A stretch of 8,235 nucleotides of DNA from Gardnerella vaginalis (lineage in GTDB: Bacteria > Actinomycetota > Actinomycetes > Actinomycetales > Bifidobacteriaceae). The notes below the pieces were generated by a model that saw only the letters and a program-made list of their open reading frames with translations, was not told the origin of the DNA and ran no database searches. Location: positions 47,379 through 55,613 of the forward strand of contig NZ_KQ961866.1 of NCBI RefSeq assembly GCF_001563665.1, written 5' to 3'. Position numbers and translations under genes: made by a program. Positions 1 to 6,745 of the stretch are shown here, one piece after another; position 1 is the stretch's first letter, and each line of letters starts with the position of its first letter.

Positions 1-74
1 CTTAAATCTCTGCCTAACTAATAGCAAAGCATACTTTGTAAAACAAACTATACATAAAAAATAGTAATTTACTT

Positions 75-2744
75 TTAATTACTTCCACCAAATAATGCGA
101 ACGAACCTGTGTATATAGAAACAGCTAATGAAATCAACGGAATAATCACACAAACAATTATTAAAATCCAATCAGAAACTTTTACTTTGCTAATTCTTGC
201 ATGAGATCTTGGATTAAATCCGCCAAATCCTCTAGCTTCCATTGCCACAGCCAAAGTTGTAGAACGCCGAATTGAAAGAACAAGTAAAGCAAACATTTGA
301 GGGAAAAATGCCTTTAACTTATTCCCATCTCCAATACCGCGAGATCGCCTAGAAGCACTTAAAGCTCGCCAATCATCTTGTAATACGTTAAACATTCTAA
401 TTCCAGCTAATCCGCCGTACACAAAACGATCAGAAAAATGCAATATTTGACTAAAAGCATCTGCTAAATCAGTTGCATCTATTCCTATCACAGTTACGAT
501 TGATGGAATTCCAATAGCCAAAATTCTTAAAAATGTTGCAAGAGCTAAAGATGAGGATCTGTCTGTAACATGAATCATTCCCCACTGAAACCAAGTGTTT
601 CCACCAGATTTACCATAGAGTAAAACAGTAAGAGCAGACATTGGAGCGCCTATCCACACAGGCCAAGATAAGTAAGCAACTTTCCAAGGCGGAATTTTTA
701 TGCAAGCAAAAATAATGAACTCTAAGGCTAAAGCACAAGATGCAGAAACGCAATCAAGAGTGAAAAGCAATGGTATTGAACAAAGAAATGCGCCAATCAT
801 TCGATACACAGGATTCATAGATGCAAGTAACGGAGAATAGCTTGATTTCCTTGGATTTTCGGAACGCAAATTAACGTCACTCACACTAATTTTAGATGTA
901 TTACTTGCGCTTGAAGATAATTCATCTTTAAACGAGTCAGAATCAGAATCAGAATCAAAGTCAGAGTTGTCAGAATCAGAGTCAGAGTTACGCGAGTCAC
1001 AAGAACTATTTTCTGCACACAACTCAATCACGCGAGCGCCTAAAGCATTAACTAATTCTTTATCGTGAGTCACAACAATAATGCAAATTCCATCTTTATG
1101 AAGACTTTCAATTAAATTGATAATTTGCAACCATGTTTTGCGATCCTGACCAAAAGTAGGCTCATCTAAAATAATCACACTAGGAGCAGCAGCCAAAGAC
1201 GCAGCAACTGTAAGTCTACGTTTTTCACCACCTGAAAGCGTGTAAGGATTTGAATCAGCATATTGAAGCAAGCTAAATCTTCTAAGTAAAGATTCGGCTT
1301 GCTTTCGAGCATCTTCATCGCTCATACCTGTTCTAAGTGGTCCGAGCATAACTTCTTGCAAAACAGTTCCACAAGCAAATTGATGCTCAGGATTTTGAAA
1401 TACATACGAAATGCGCTTAGCTAATTGAGATGATTTCCATTTAATAGGATCAGTTCCATTAAGACCATTTGAAAGCTTATCGCTTGCAACAACACTTCCG
1501 CTTAAAGCAGGCAATAATCCTGCTAAAGTAAGCGATAACGTTGATTTTCCAGCTCCATTAGCTCCAACTAAAGCTGTAATTTGACCAGATTTGAACTCTA
1601 AGTTAATATGCTCTGCAATAGGTTTATCTGTATGACTTATAGACAAATCCTTAGTTGAAAGAATTACGTCACCATTTGCATTAGAAGAGTCATAATCTAA
1701 TTTATAAGATATATCATCTGACTTTTTATAACGCGATGGCAACCAAATACCAAGATCTGTAAAATCTAAATCAGATCTATTAAAAACTTCATCAGGAGTT
1801 CCATCAGCTACTATAATTGTGCGAGCAAACGAGGAACGCGCAATATCATCATCGTGGACTTCTTCTAAAGATTCAGATTCTGAAATATCTTCATCTAAAC
1901 CTAAGACCACAACCCTATCAATCATGTCAATCCACGGTTCAGCATGATGCTCAACAAGTAACATTGTTGAATGAGCAGAATCTAAAACATTTTTAACAGC
2001 TTTAACAACTTGATCGACTCCATTGGGGTCAAGATTTGCTGTAGGCTCATCTAAAAGCAAAATACTTGGCTTCATTGCCAACGCTCCAGCTAAAGCCAAA
2101 CGTTGCTGCTGACCACCGCTTAAATGCGATGTTGAACGGTGTAATTGTAAACCTTCCAATCCAACTTTTTTAAGGCTTTCATTGACTTGCTGCCAAATCA
2201 ACTCGTGAGGAACGTTCATATTTTCTAGACCAAAAGCAACGTTATCTCCCAATCTTTGGAAAATTGCTTGAGAATCTGGATCTTGTAATACTAATCCAAC
2301 TTTTCCTATAGCTTGACGAACAGGAATATCGTCAACGTACACACAGCCTTCGCTTATTCCACCATCTTCATCTTCTACTGGAATCATTCCGTTTGATTCT
2401 TTAGATTCTTTTGATTCTTCAGATTCTTTAGATTTTTCAGATTTGATTGATTCTTTAGATTCTTTTGATTCTTCAGAAGATAAAATAACGTTACTGCCTA
2501 TAATTCCGGCAGCACCTGCAAGAATAGTGGATTTCCCTATGCCTGATGCTCCTAGAAGCAAAACTTTCTGCCCCGCTTCAATAGTGAGATTCAACCCACG
2601 AACAGCGAAATGTTTGCGAGTTGCATGACGATAACCCCAATTATCGAAACGTAGTTGAGCGTTACAAGAATCCGACGGAAGGAATGTTTCGGAATTCTTA
2701 ATATCTTCTTCTCTTACAGCTTCTTCTTTAGAGTCATCAGGCAT
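75..2744 (-). CDS. Fused ECF transporter: two ATPase domains plus EcfT (YkoD-YkoC type)
   Basis: This 889-residue protein carries the whole energy-coupling module of an ECF vitamin transporter in one chain. ATPase 1 has Walker A GASGIGKST (65-73), Q-loop Q154, signature LSGGQ (208-212), Walker B LLLDEP (229-234) and switch His H266. ATPase 2 has Walker A GANGAGKST (394-402), Q450, LSGGE (503-507), Walker B with D527-E528, and H560. From about residue 640 to the end is a multi-pass EcfT domain with both coupling-helix motifs, SRRSRG (798-803) and EARG (836-839). In B. subtilis the equivalents YkoD (double ATPase) and YkoC (EcfT) are separate proteins. Three Ser/acidic low-complexity stretches (89-118, about 284-300, 581-607) sit in loops or linkers. 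The ATG follows AAAGGA by nine bases and lies 28 bases after ykoE, so the two genes are probably co-transcribed under the TPP riboswitch. Domain assignment is certain; the thiamine/HMP substrate is inferred from the partner gene. Confidence 0.95.
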   Translation of the reverse strand: MPDDSKEEAVREEDIKNSETFLPSDSCNAQLRFDNWGYRHATRKHFAVRGLNLTIEAGQKVLLLGASGIGKSTILAGAAGIIGSNVILSSEESKESKESIKSEKSKESEESKESKESNGMIPVEDEDGGISEGCVYVDDIPVRQAIGKVGLVLQDPDSQAIFQRLGDNVAFGLENMNVPHELIWQQVNESLKKVGLEGLQLHRSTSHLSGGQQQRLALAGALAMKPSILLLDEPTANLDPNGVDQVVKAVKNVLDSAHSTMLLVEHHAEPWIDMIDRVVVLGLDEDISESESLEEVHDDDIARSSFARTIIVADGTPDEVFNRSDLDFTDLGIWLPSRYKKSDDISYKLDYDSSNANGDVILSTKDLSISHTDKPIAEHINLEFKSGQITALVGANGAGKSTLSLTLAGLLPALSGSVVASDKLSNGLNGTDPIKWKSSQLAKRISYVFQNPEHQFACGTVLQEVMLGPLRTGMSDEDARKQAESLLRRFSLLQYADSNPYTLSGGEKRRLTVAASLAAAPSVIILDEPTFGQDRKTWLQIINLIESLHKDGICIIVVTHDKELVNALGARVIELCAENSSCDSRNSDSDSDNSDFDSDSDSDSFKDELSSSASNTSKISVSDVNLRSENPRKSSYSPLLASMNPVYRMIGAFLCSIPLLFTLDCVSASCALALEFIIFACIKIPPWKVAYLSWPVWIGAPMSALTVLLYGKSGGNTWFQWGMIHVTDRSSSLALATFLRILAIGIPSIVTVIGIDATDLADAFSQILHFSDRFVYGGLAGIRMFNVLQDDWRALSASRRSRGIGDGNKLKAFFPQMFALLVLSIRRSTTLAVAMEARGFGGFNPRSHARISKVKVSDWILIIVCVIIPLISLAVSIYTGSFALFGGSN
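924..1004 (-). repeat. Ser-Asp repeat linker between ATPase 2 and EcfT
   Basis: Six-base repeats (plus strand TCAGAA and TCAGAG variants) encode a Ser-Asp-rich stretch at about residues 581-607. It lies between the end of the second ATPase domain and the first EcfT membrane segment, so it probably acts as a flexible linker joining what are separate subunits in other bacteria. Confidence 0.8.
2391..2480 (-). repeat. Ser-Lys-Glu repeat insert in ATPase 1
   Basis: Imperfect 9-base units, on the plus strand of the type TTTGATTCT / TTAGATTCT / TCAGATTCT, encode a run of KES, EES and KSE triplets (about residues 89-118). The insert falls just after the Walker A helix and before the strand beginning GCVYVDD, where ordinary ABC ATPases have a short loop. 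It keeps the reading frame because each unit is a multiple of three. Confidence 0.85.
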
Positions 2745-2772
2745 AGTAATAATCCTTTTATGGCAATGATAT

Positions 2773-3372
2773 TTAACGACCGGATGCGAAGGAACTTAAC
2801 GCGCCAGTTTCACGTATTCCCTTATATAAGAACCACATAAGAAGACCTGCAAACACTGCTCCTGAAACAGCGCTTGTAATAAGATACGTGATTCCGTAAC
2901 TTCCTAATAAGTCAATACCTTGCAAGTTCTTAACAAAGCTAAATGCCCAAGAACCAACACCAGAAATAGCTCCAGCAAGAGTTGCATACCAAATATTCCA
3001 ATGCTTATAAAGCAATACGAGGAATACGATTTCTGCACCAACACCCTGAACTACTGCAACAAGATACGTATCTAAAACGCCCCAAATATTACCCATGAAG
3101 CCTTCAATAACACCAGCAAGTACTTCAGCATAAAGAGCAGCGCCAGGCTTACGAACTATGATTGCAGCTAGAGGGCCTGCAAAAAGCCACAAGCCGTTAA
3201 TTAAACCAGCCATTCCAGGAGTTATTGACTCAAGGAAATTCCAAGGTACTGTGCAAAAAGCTGAAACAACCCAATAAATTACAGCAGATACAACAGCTAT
3301 TGCGGAAGCTACTGCAATATCAGCAACACGCCACCTTAAGCTTAACTTACTAGAAATATTTTCTTCTGACAT
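2773..3372 (-). CDS. ykoE: YkoE-family ECF S component (thiamine / hydroxymethylpyrimidine uptake)
   Basis: This 199-residue, almost wholly hydrophobic protein has five or six predicted membrane segments and is the substrate-binding subunit of an ECF transporter. Its central block matches the YkoE family as I remember it: GLWLFAGPLAA then RKPGAAL (74-80), conserved E83 and E90, GN (94-95) and QGVGAE (109-114). YkoE proteins are predicted to bind hydroxymethylpyrimidine or thiamine, and they usually lie behind TPP riboswitches, as here. The gene is 28 bases upstream of the fused ATPase/EcfT gene, which would supply its energy. The ATG follows GAAAGGCAC, whose AGGCAC part can be masked by pairing within the leader (see riboswitch). 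No YkoF homologue is present in the window. The family call is firm; the exact ligand is inferred. Confidence 0.92.
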   Translation of the reverse strand: MSEENISSKLSLRWRVADIAVASAIAVVSAVIYWVVSAFCTVPWNFLESITPGMAGLINGLWLFAGPLAAIIVRKPGAALYAEVLAGVIEGFMGNIWGVLDTYLVAVVQGVGAEIVFLVLLYKHWNIWYATLAGAISGVGSWAFSFVKNLQGIDLLGSYGITYLITSAVSGAVFAGLLMWFLYKGIRETGALSSFASGR

Positions 3373-3376
3373 AATA

Positions 3377-3441
3377 GTGCCTTTCTTTCATGTGTTACAA
3401 AACGTAACACAACTTGAGGCACGGGAAACAGACCTCCGTGC
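3377..3441 (-). promoter_or_regulatory. ykoE: Riboswitch expression platform masking the ykoE ribosome binding site
   Basis: Two pairings exclude each other. GCACGG (3441-3436), which belongs to the 3' end of the aptamer, is perfectly complementary to CCGUGC (3424-3419). The overlapping GUGCCU (3422-3417) is perfectly complementary to AGGCAC (3382-3377), which contains the ykoE Shine-Dalgarno. When TPP holds the aptamer together, GUGCCU would be free to cover the ribosome site; without TPP, the GCACGG hairpin would leave it open. The complementarity is seen directly; the switching is inferred. Confidence 0.6.
3392..3410 (-). repeat. Perfect palindrome GTGTTAC-N5-GTAACAC in ykoE leader
   Basis: A perfect 7-bp inverted repeat with a five-base centre lies 19 bases upstream of the ykoE ATG. 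In RNA it forms a hairpin that would bring the GUGCCU sequestering arm close to the ribosome binding site. As DNA it has the shape of a repressor operator. I favour the RNA role because of its position between the two pairing partners. Confidence 0.6.
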
Positions 3442-3515
3442 GCCAGCATTATCTGGATTCACGTTCAAGCGGTTTTTCTCAGCTTTTCTCGTGTGAGAAA
3501 AGCACCCGTGTCCGT
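3428..3515 (-). promoter_or_regulatory. TPP (THI-box) riboswitch aptamer
   Basis: On the minus strand the conserved TPP aptamer elements occur in order. ACGGAC (3515-3510) forms P1 with GUCUGU (3433-3428). GGGUGC is followed by a 9-bp P3 (GCUUUUCUC/GAGAAAAGC). The invariant CUGAGA is at 3482-3477, and then CCGCUUGAACGUGA. P4 is formed by CCAG/CUGG around the AUAAUG core, followed by GCGCACGGA. TPP binding is expected to lower expression of ykoE and the fused transporter gene. No U-tract follows the downstream hairpin, so control is more likely at translation than at termination. Confidence 0.95.
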
Positions 3516-3544
3516 TGGAGAGTTTACGGCATTGCGTAGACTCA

Positions 3545-3550
3545 ATTAAA
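3545..3550 (-). promoter_or_regulatory. Possible -10 element upstream of the TPP riboswitch
   Basis: TTTAAT on the minus strand matches the TATAAT consensus at five of six positions and lies about 30 bases before the aptamer, a sensible place for the start of the leader. No good -35 box is visible 16-18 bases upstream, so this is a weak call. Confidence 0.3.
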
Positions 3551-3605
3551 ATTTATGCGATTCGCGCTTAATTTGACGATAAAATAACGCTTTAACTAAT
3601 CAAAC

Positions 3606-3685
3606 TACTTAGCAAATAAAATTTACTTAGCTTCATAAACCTACTTAGCAATTCGAACTACTTAAAGATATCAAAACTTACTTAG
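3606..3685. repeat. Five-copy TACTTAG repeat array at the dipeptidase 3' end
   Basis: TACTTAG occurs at 3606, 3624, 3642 and 3679, with a TACTTAA variant at 3659. The spacings are 18, 18, 17 and 20 bases. Several copies continue as TACTTAGC. The last copy includes the stop codon and final Lys codon of the dipeptidase gene (minus strand GCTAAGTAA), so the array looks like degenerate tandem copies of the gene's end. Apart from this array and the elements listed nearby, 3551-3677 holds nothing I can identify, and no clear terminator for the dipeptidase gene. Confidence 0.7.
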
Positions 3686-5045
3686 CTAACCTGTCTAAAA
3701 GCAAAGCTTCAGTTACAATATTTGATTGCAATCCAGAAAGAGAAATAGACTCGTTCGGACTATGAGCGTTAGATTGAGGATCTTCTGGTCCTGTCACTAA
3801 AACTTGAGCTTTAGGGAAAATGCGCTGCAATTCTGGAATAAACGGAATAGAACCGCCTTCGCCTTTGTTAATAGGTTCAACACCAAAAGCATCTTTCATA
3901 GAAACTAAAGCATCTTTAGTAGCAATAGCAGAAGGATCCATAGCCCATCCCATGCCATTATCTAAAGGCTCTACGCTAACTTCAGCTCCAAATGGAGCGT
4001 GAGATACTAAGAAATCACTTAAAGCTTTTTGAGCATCCTCTGGACGCTGACAAGGAGCTGTTCTAAGAGAAAGACGCAAACGAGTTTCATGAGCAATAAC
4101 ATTAAAACTTTCTTCAACTGGATGAGCATCCATGCCAATTACTGTTAAGCTTGGTTTAGTCCACATTCTTGAAGCCAAAGATCCTGTGCCTGCAAGCTTA
4201 TAAGAATCAACTACAGATGAATCAGCGCGAACTTGATTCTCGTCTAAATCACGTTGCAAACCACCAATTGGCTCTTGAGATTCAATTCCAGGAACATCTA
4301 AATCGCCATCCTTGTTATAAAGCGAAGCAACAAGCATTGAAGCAAGTGTGTAAGCGTCTAAAATCGGACCGCCAAATTGTCCAGAATGAACTTGATGATG
4401 AAGAACTTTAACTTTAACATCTAACGTAGTATTTCCACGCAAGCTAGTTGTAAGGCTTGGGATATTTGCAGACCAATTACCAGAATCAGCTACAATAATC
4501 ACATCTGAATCAAACTCATCTTTATGTGATTCAATGAACGGTATGAAGCTAGGAGAACCCATCTCCTCTTCGCCTTCAATAAATACCTTAATATTTACAC
4601 ACAGTTCATCGCTCAAAGCTTTTAGAGCACCATAGTGAATCGCGATTCCACCACCATCGTCTGCACTGCCACGCCCATACAAACGACCATCTATTTCAGT
4701 GCCTTTGAAAGGATCTGTGTTCCACTCGCTTTTATCTGGAACAGGCTGAACATCGTGATGAGCATAAAGTAACACTGTTGGAGCGCTAGGATCCACAATT
4801 CGAGAGCCAACTACTTCAAAAGCACCATCAGTTCCATCTGGATTTTTTGACTGTTCAACTCGAGCATCAACACCGACTTCACGCAAAACTTTAGCAACAT
4901 ACTCTGCAGAAACGCGCATATGTTCTCCAGTAATGCCTTTAGCAGAAACAGCACCTAAAGAAATCTTCTTATTTAACACACAAAGCACGTCATCGAAAAC
5001 GTTTTTGACTCTCTCACGCACATCTTCAACTGCTAAAGTAGCCAT
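3678..5045 (-). CDS. M20-family metallopeptidase (dipeptidase)
   Basis: This 455-residue cytoplasmic protein (no signal peptide) is a complete M20 zinc peptidase, expected to cleave dipeptides or similar small substrates using two metal ions. The ligand set is intact: H96 and D98 in YAHHDVQP, D129 in GRGSADDGGG, the catalytic and metal-binding pair E160-E161 in EGEEEMGS, D187 in VADSGNW, and H428 in NAHSPNE. H220 in VHSGQFGGP is the lid-domain histidine that usually reaches into the partner active site of the dimer. The length and the HSGQFGGP and EGGSIPFIP segments fit the dipeptidase branch better than the DapE or ArgE branches. The ATG is preceded by GGAGG at a short four-base spacing. The gene follows the DUF4191 gene by 83 bases on the same strand. 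The precise substrate cannot be told from sequence. Confidence 0.93.
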   Translation of the reverse strand: MATLAVEDVRERVKNVFDDVLCVLNKKISLGAVSAKGITGEHMRVSAEYVAKVLREVGVDARVEQSKNPDGTDGAFEVVGSRIVDPSAPTVLLYAHHDVQPVPDKSEWNTDPFKGTEIDGRLYGRGSADDGGGIAIHYGALKALSDELCVNIKVFIEGEEEMGSPSFIPFIESHKDEFDSDVIIVADSGNWSANIPSLTTSLRGNTTLDVKVKVLHHQVHSGQFGGPILDAYTLASMLVASLYNKDGDLDVPGIESQEPIGGLQRDLDENQVRADSSVVDSYKLAGTGSLASRMWTKPSLTVIGMDAHPVEESFNVIAHETRLRLSLRTAPCQRPEDAQKALSDFLVSHAPFGAEVSVEPLDNGMGWAMDPSAIATKDALVSMKDAFGVEPINKGEGGSIPFIPELQRIFPKAQVLVTGPEDPQSNAHSPNESISLSGLQSNIVTEALLLDRLAK

Positions 5046-5083
5046 GAATCCTCCAAAATCTATTTGAAAAATAATATGCTAAT

Positions 5084-5106
5084 GATTGCAAATAATTCTT
5101 GCAATC
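5084..5106. repeat. Intergenic hairpin between DUF4191 gene and dipeptidase gene
   Basis: GATTGCAA and TTGCAATC form a perfect 8-bp inverted repeat around a seven-base loop, 38 bases before the dipeptidase start. On the minus strand no U-run follows directly, so it is not a convincing terminator for the DUF4191 transcript. On the plus strand TTTT follows, but no plus-strand gene is present to use it. It may be an intercistronic stability element. Confidence 0.45.
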
Positions 5107-5128
5107 TTTTCATAAAAAATAATTAAAT

Positions 5129-5935
5129 TTACTTACCTCGCATAGCACGTCTGCTTATATGCTGTTTTTTAGTAGGATCTATGCCTTTAGGAATACCGAA
5201 TCCGCTTTTGCTTTGCAAAGTGCTTAAACGATTGTTCACATTTGCAAGTTCTAGTTTAGTCATAAAGAATCTACGGCGTGGGTGAAGTTTCGCTAATAAC
5301 ACAAACTTATGATTCGTTTGCTGATAACTTTTTGCATGAAGTACTTTATCTCGCAAATCTTTAAGTTTTACTTCTTTTTTGCTTTCACCTACAACGAATT
5401 TATACACTGGAATTAAAGATCCTAATGTTATGTGCTTAATGCTTTGCTCTTGACGATTCATTGCGTTCATAACGCGTTCATAATTGCCTTCGCCAATAAG
5501 AAATATGCCATTATGGCCTGTTCCGCGCCAAATTGCATCTTTAGTGCGAGGATCTACCCAAATCGGCTGCTGTGGGAATGAGAATCCGCCTTTATTTATA
5601 GATGAAAGTATGCCTATTGCAGCTCCAGATTTGCCTTCGAGTCGAGCATAGCCTACTTTATCTGCTCTCTTAGTTAGAACAATCGTAAAAAGTAAGAATC
5701 CAAGCATTATTGCTGTGATCATCATCATAATAAAAGTGACAATTGACCAATGCAACAAGAATCCAATAATTAAGCCTAAAACAACAGGAGCTAGGAATGC
5801 TAATGCAAGAAACCATGGCAACTGCTTATCATCACTGTGCGTATATTTATATATTCGTATGATTTGAGAAAAAATATTATTTCGCGAGCTTTTAGCTTTT
5901 GCTGTTTTTGTGTTATCAGAATTATTTTTTGCCAT
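5129..5935 (-). CDS. DUF4191 family membrane protein
   Basis: This 268-residue protein has a basic Lys/Ser/Asn-rich N-terminus (1-35), two closely spaced membrane helices (about 41-63 and 65-88), and a soluble C-terminal region that should face the cytoplasm. The family is recognised from the block after the second helix: GYARLEGKSGAA, then a GGFSFPQQPIWVDP segment, RGTGHNGIFLIGEG, and the closing basic region. DUF4191 is confined to Actinobacteria and has no established function that I know of. The ATG follows AGGGA by seven to eight bases. It lies downstream of the DUF3043 gene with an 79-base gap that contains a possible promoter of its own. The family is confident; a role in envelope biology is only a guess from its membrane location. 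Confidence 0.88.
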   Translation of the reverse strand: MAKNNSDNTKTAKAKSSRNNIFSQIIRIYKYTHSDDKQLPWFLALAFLAPVVLGLIIGFLLHWSIVTFIMMMITAIMLGFLLFTIVLTKRADKVGYARLEGKSGAAIGILSSINKGGFSFPQQPIWVDPRTKDAIWRGTGHNGIFLIGEGNYERVMNAMNRQEQSIKHITLGSLIPVYKFVVGESKKEVKLKDLRDKVLHAKSYQQTNHKFVLLAKLHPRRRFFMTKLELANVNNRLSTLQSKSGFGIPKGIDPTKKQHISRRAMRGK

Positions 5936-5965
5936 GTGTAAATCCCTGATATTTGCGTGTTTTAC

Positions 5966-5993
5966 TATTTAATCAATAATAACTATGTTTCAA
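5966..5993 (-). promoter_or_regulatory. Possible promoter of the DUF4191 gene
   Basis: On the minus strand TTGAAA (5993-5988) and TAAATA (5971-5966) are separated by 16 bases and lie about 30 bases before the DUF4191 start. The -35 box is good and the -10 box is moderate. If real, DUF4191 and the dipeptidase could be expressed apart from DUF3043. Confidence 0.4.
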
Positions 5994-6014
5994 TACTAAA
6001 CGAATAAAACTAAG

Positions 6015-6632
6015 TTATTTAGGCCAAACTCCGTGTTTCTTGTATCGAGGTTTCGGCAATCTCCAGCGCCGTAATTGTATTGCGCGACTCCAAGCATATG
6101 TGAAAGATCTAGAAGAACGGCTTACTGATTGCGGACCGTATTTGCTAATCAACTCTTTGCGAAGTCTTCTCCACATAATAAATACGTCTATTGCGCAAAT
6201 AAGCAAATACACATAAAGCACAACTGTTAAAATAACGCTTATTATTCTCATGCTTACGAACGAGAAAGACATGATTATAACCATAAGAACAAGTGAAAAT
6301 GGAATGAAATATTCGCCTATGTTGATTCTCGCATCAACGTAATCACGAATGTAAACGCGCCAAGGCAATTGCTCATACTTCGGCATATGAGCTAAATCTC
6401 CAGAACGCATAGCTTCATACTCTGCGTTTTCTTTTTCACGTATGCGTATGCGATTGCGGCGCGCGCTTTCTTCACGGTCAACAGGAACAATAGGACGCAA
6501 TTTTTGCGCTTGCGACACATTTCTTTTAGGTGTAGGAGCGTTTTTTTGACGATTGTTTTTAAGTTGTTGCTTAGACTCGCTATTGCCATCGCGAGCTTCG
6601 GCGGATTTTTTGGCAAATGGATTCCATTTCAT
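6015..6632 (-). CDS. DUF3043 family membrane protein
   Basis: This 205-residue protein has a long, highly charged N-terminal half (Lys/Arg/Gln-rich, 1-100), two membrane helices (about 106-125 and 129-152) and a very basic C-terminus ending in GVWPK. The family is recognised from RPIVPVDREESARRNR (46-61), the RSGDLAHMP segment and IRDYVDARINIGEYFIPF (95-112), which are typical of actinobacterial DUF3043. No function is established that I know of. The charged tails probably lie in the cytoplasm. The ribosome binding site is weak (TTAGGT about 12 bases before the ATG), but no better start exists nearby and the N-terminus begins with the family-typical short MKW segment. It is separated from the upstream surface-protein gene by two terminators and the candidate RNA, so it is probably a separate transcription unit. 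Confidence 0.87.
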   Translation of the reverse strand: MKWNPFAKKSAEARDGNSESKQQLKNNRQKNAPTPKRNVSQAQKLRPIVPVDREESARRNRIRIREKENAEYEAMRSGDLAHMPKYEQLPWRVYIRDYVDARINIGEYFIPFSLVLMVIIMSFSFVSMRIISVILTVVLYVYLLICAIDVFIMWRRLRKELISKYGPQSVSRSSRSFTYAWSRAIQLRRWRLPKPRYKKHGVWPK

Positions 6633-6668
6633 GTTTGCAGATTACCTAACAGACTAGACGCTTAAAAC

Positions 6669-6674
6669 ATAATA
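6669..6674 (-). promoter_or_regulatory. Possible -10 element of the DUF3043 gene
   Basis: TATTAT on the minus strand matches TATAAT at five of six positions and would give a start about 30 bases before the DUF3043 ATG. The region 16-17 bases upstream lies in the T-rich tail of the terminator and has only a poor -35 box. Confidence 0.35.
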
Positions 6675-6694
6675 CTGTTTAAACAAGTTGCAAT

Positions 6695-6742
6695 AAAAAA
6701 GGCTTTTGGTTGAATACCCCTAGTAGTATTCAGCCAAAAGCC
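6695..6742 (-). terminator. Strong intrinsic terminator behind the candidate RNA
   Basis: GGCUUUUGGCUGAAUAC (6742-6726) pairs with GUAUUCAACCAAAAGCC (6717-6701) over 17 bp with one G-U pair and an eight-base loop. UUUUUU (6700-6695) follows directly on the minus strand. It ends just three bases after the closing stem of the candidate RNA, which suggests it terminates that RNA rather than the surface-protein mRNA 230 bases further upstream. Confidence 0.95.
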
Positions 6743-6745
6743 AAC

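Noticed and set aside
25..38. CAAAG-CATA-CTTTG hairpin as terminator of the transporter operon
   Set aside because: The stem is only five AT-rich pairs and is not followed by a U-run on the minus strand; no terminator can be supported in bases 1-74.
3431..3442. GGAGG on the minus strand that looks like a ribosome binding site
   Set aside because: It is part of the 3' end of the TPP aptamer, about 65 bases from the ykoE start, with no start codon at a suitable distance.
3582..3605. TTGACG on the plus strand as a -35 box
   Set aside because: It has no matching -10 box and would transcribe antisense into the dipeptidase gene, where no plus-strand gene exists.
4169..4411. Plus-strand open frame within the dipeptidase gene
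   Set aside because: It lies wholly inside a complete M20 peptidase gene with intact catalytic residues, and it has no promoter or family signature.
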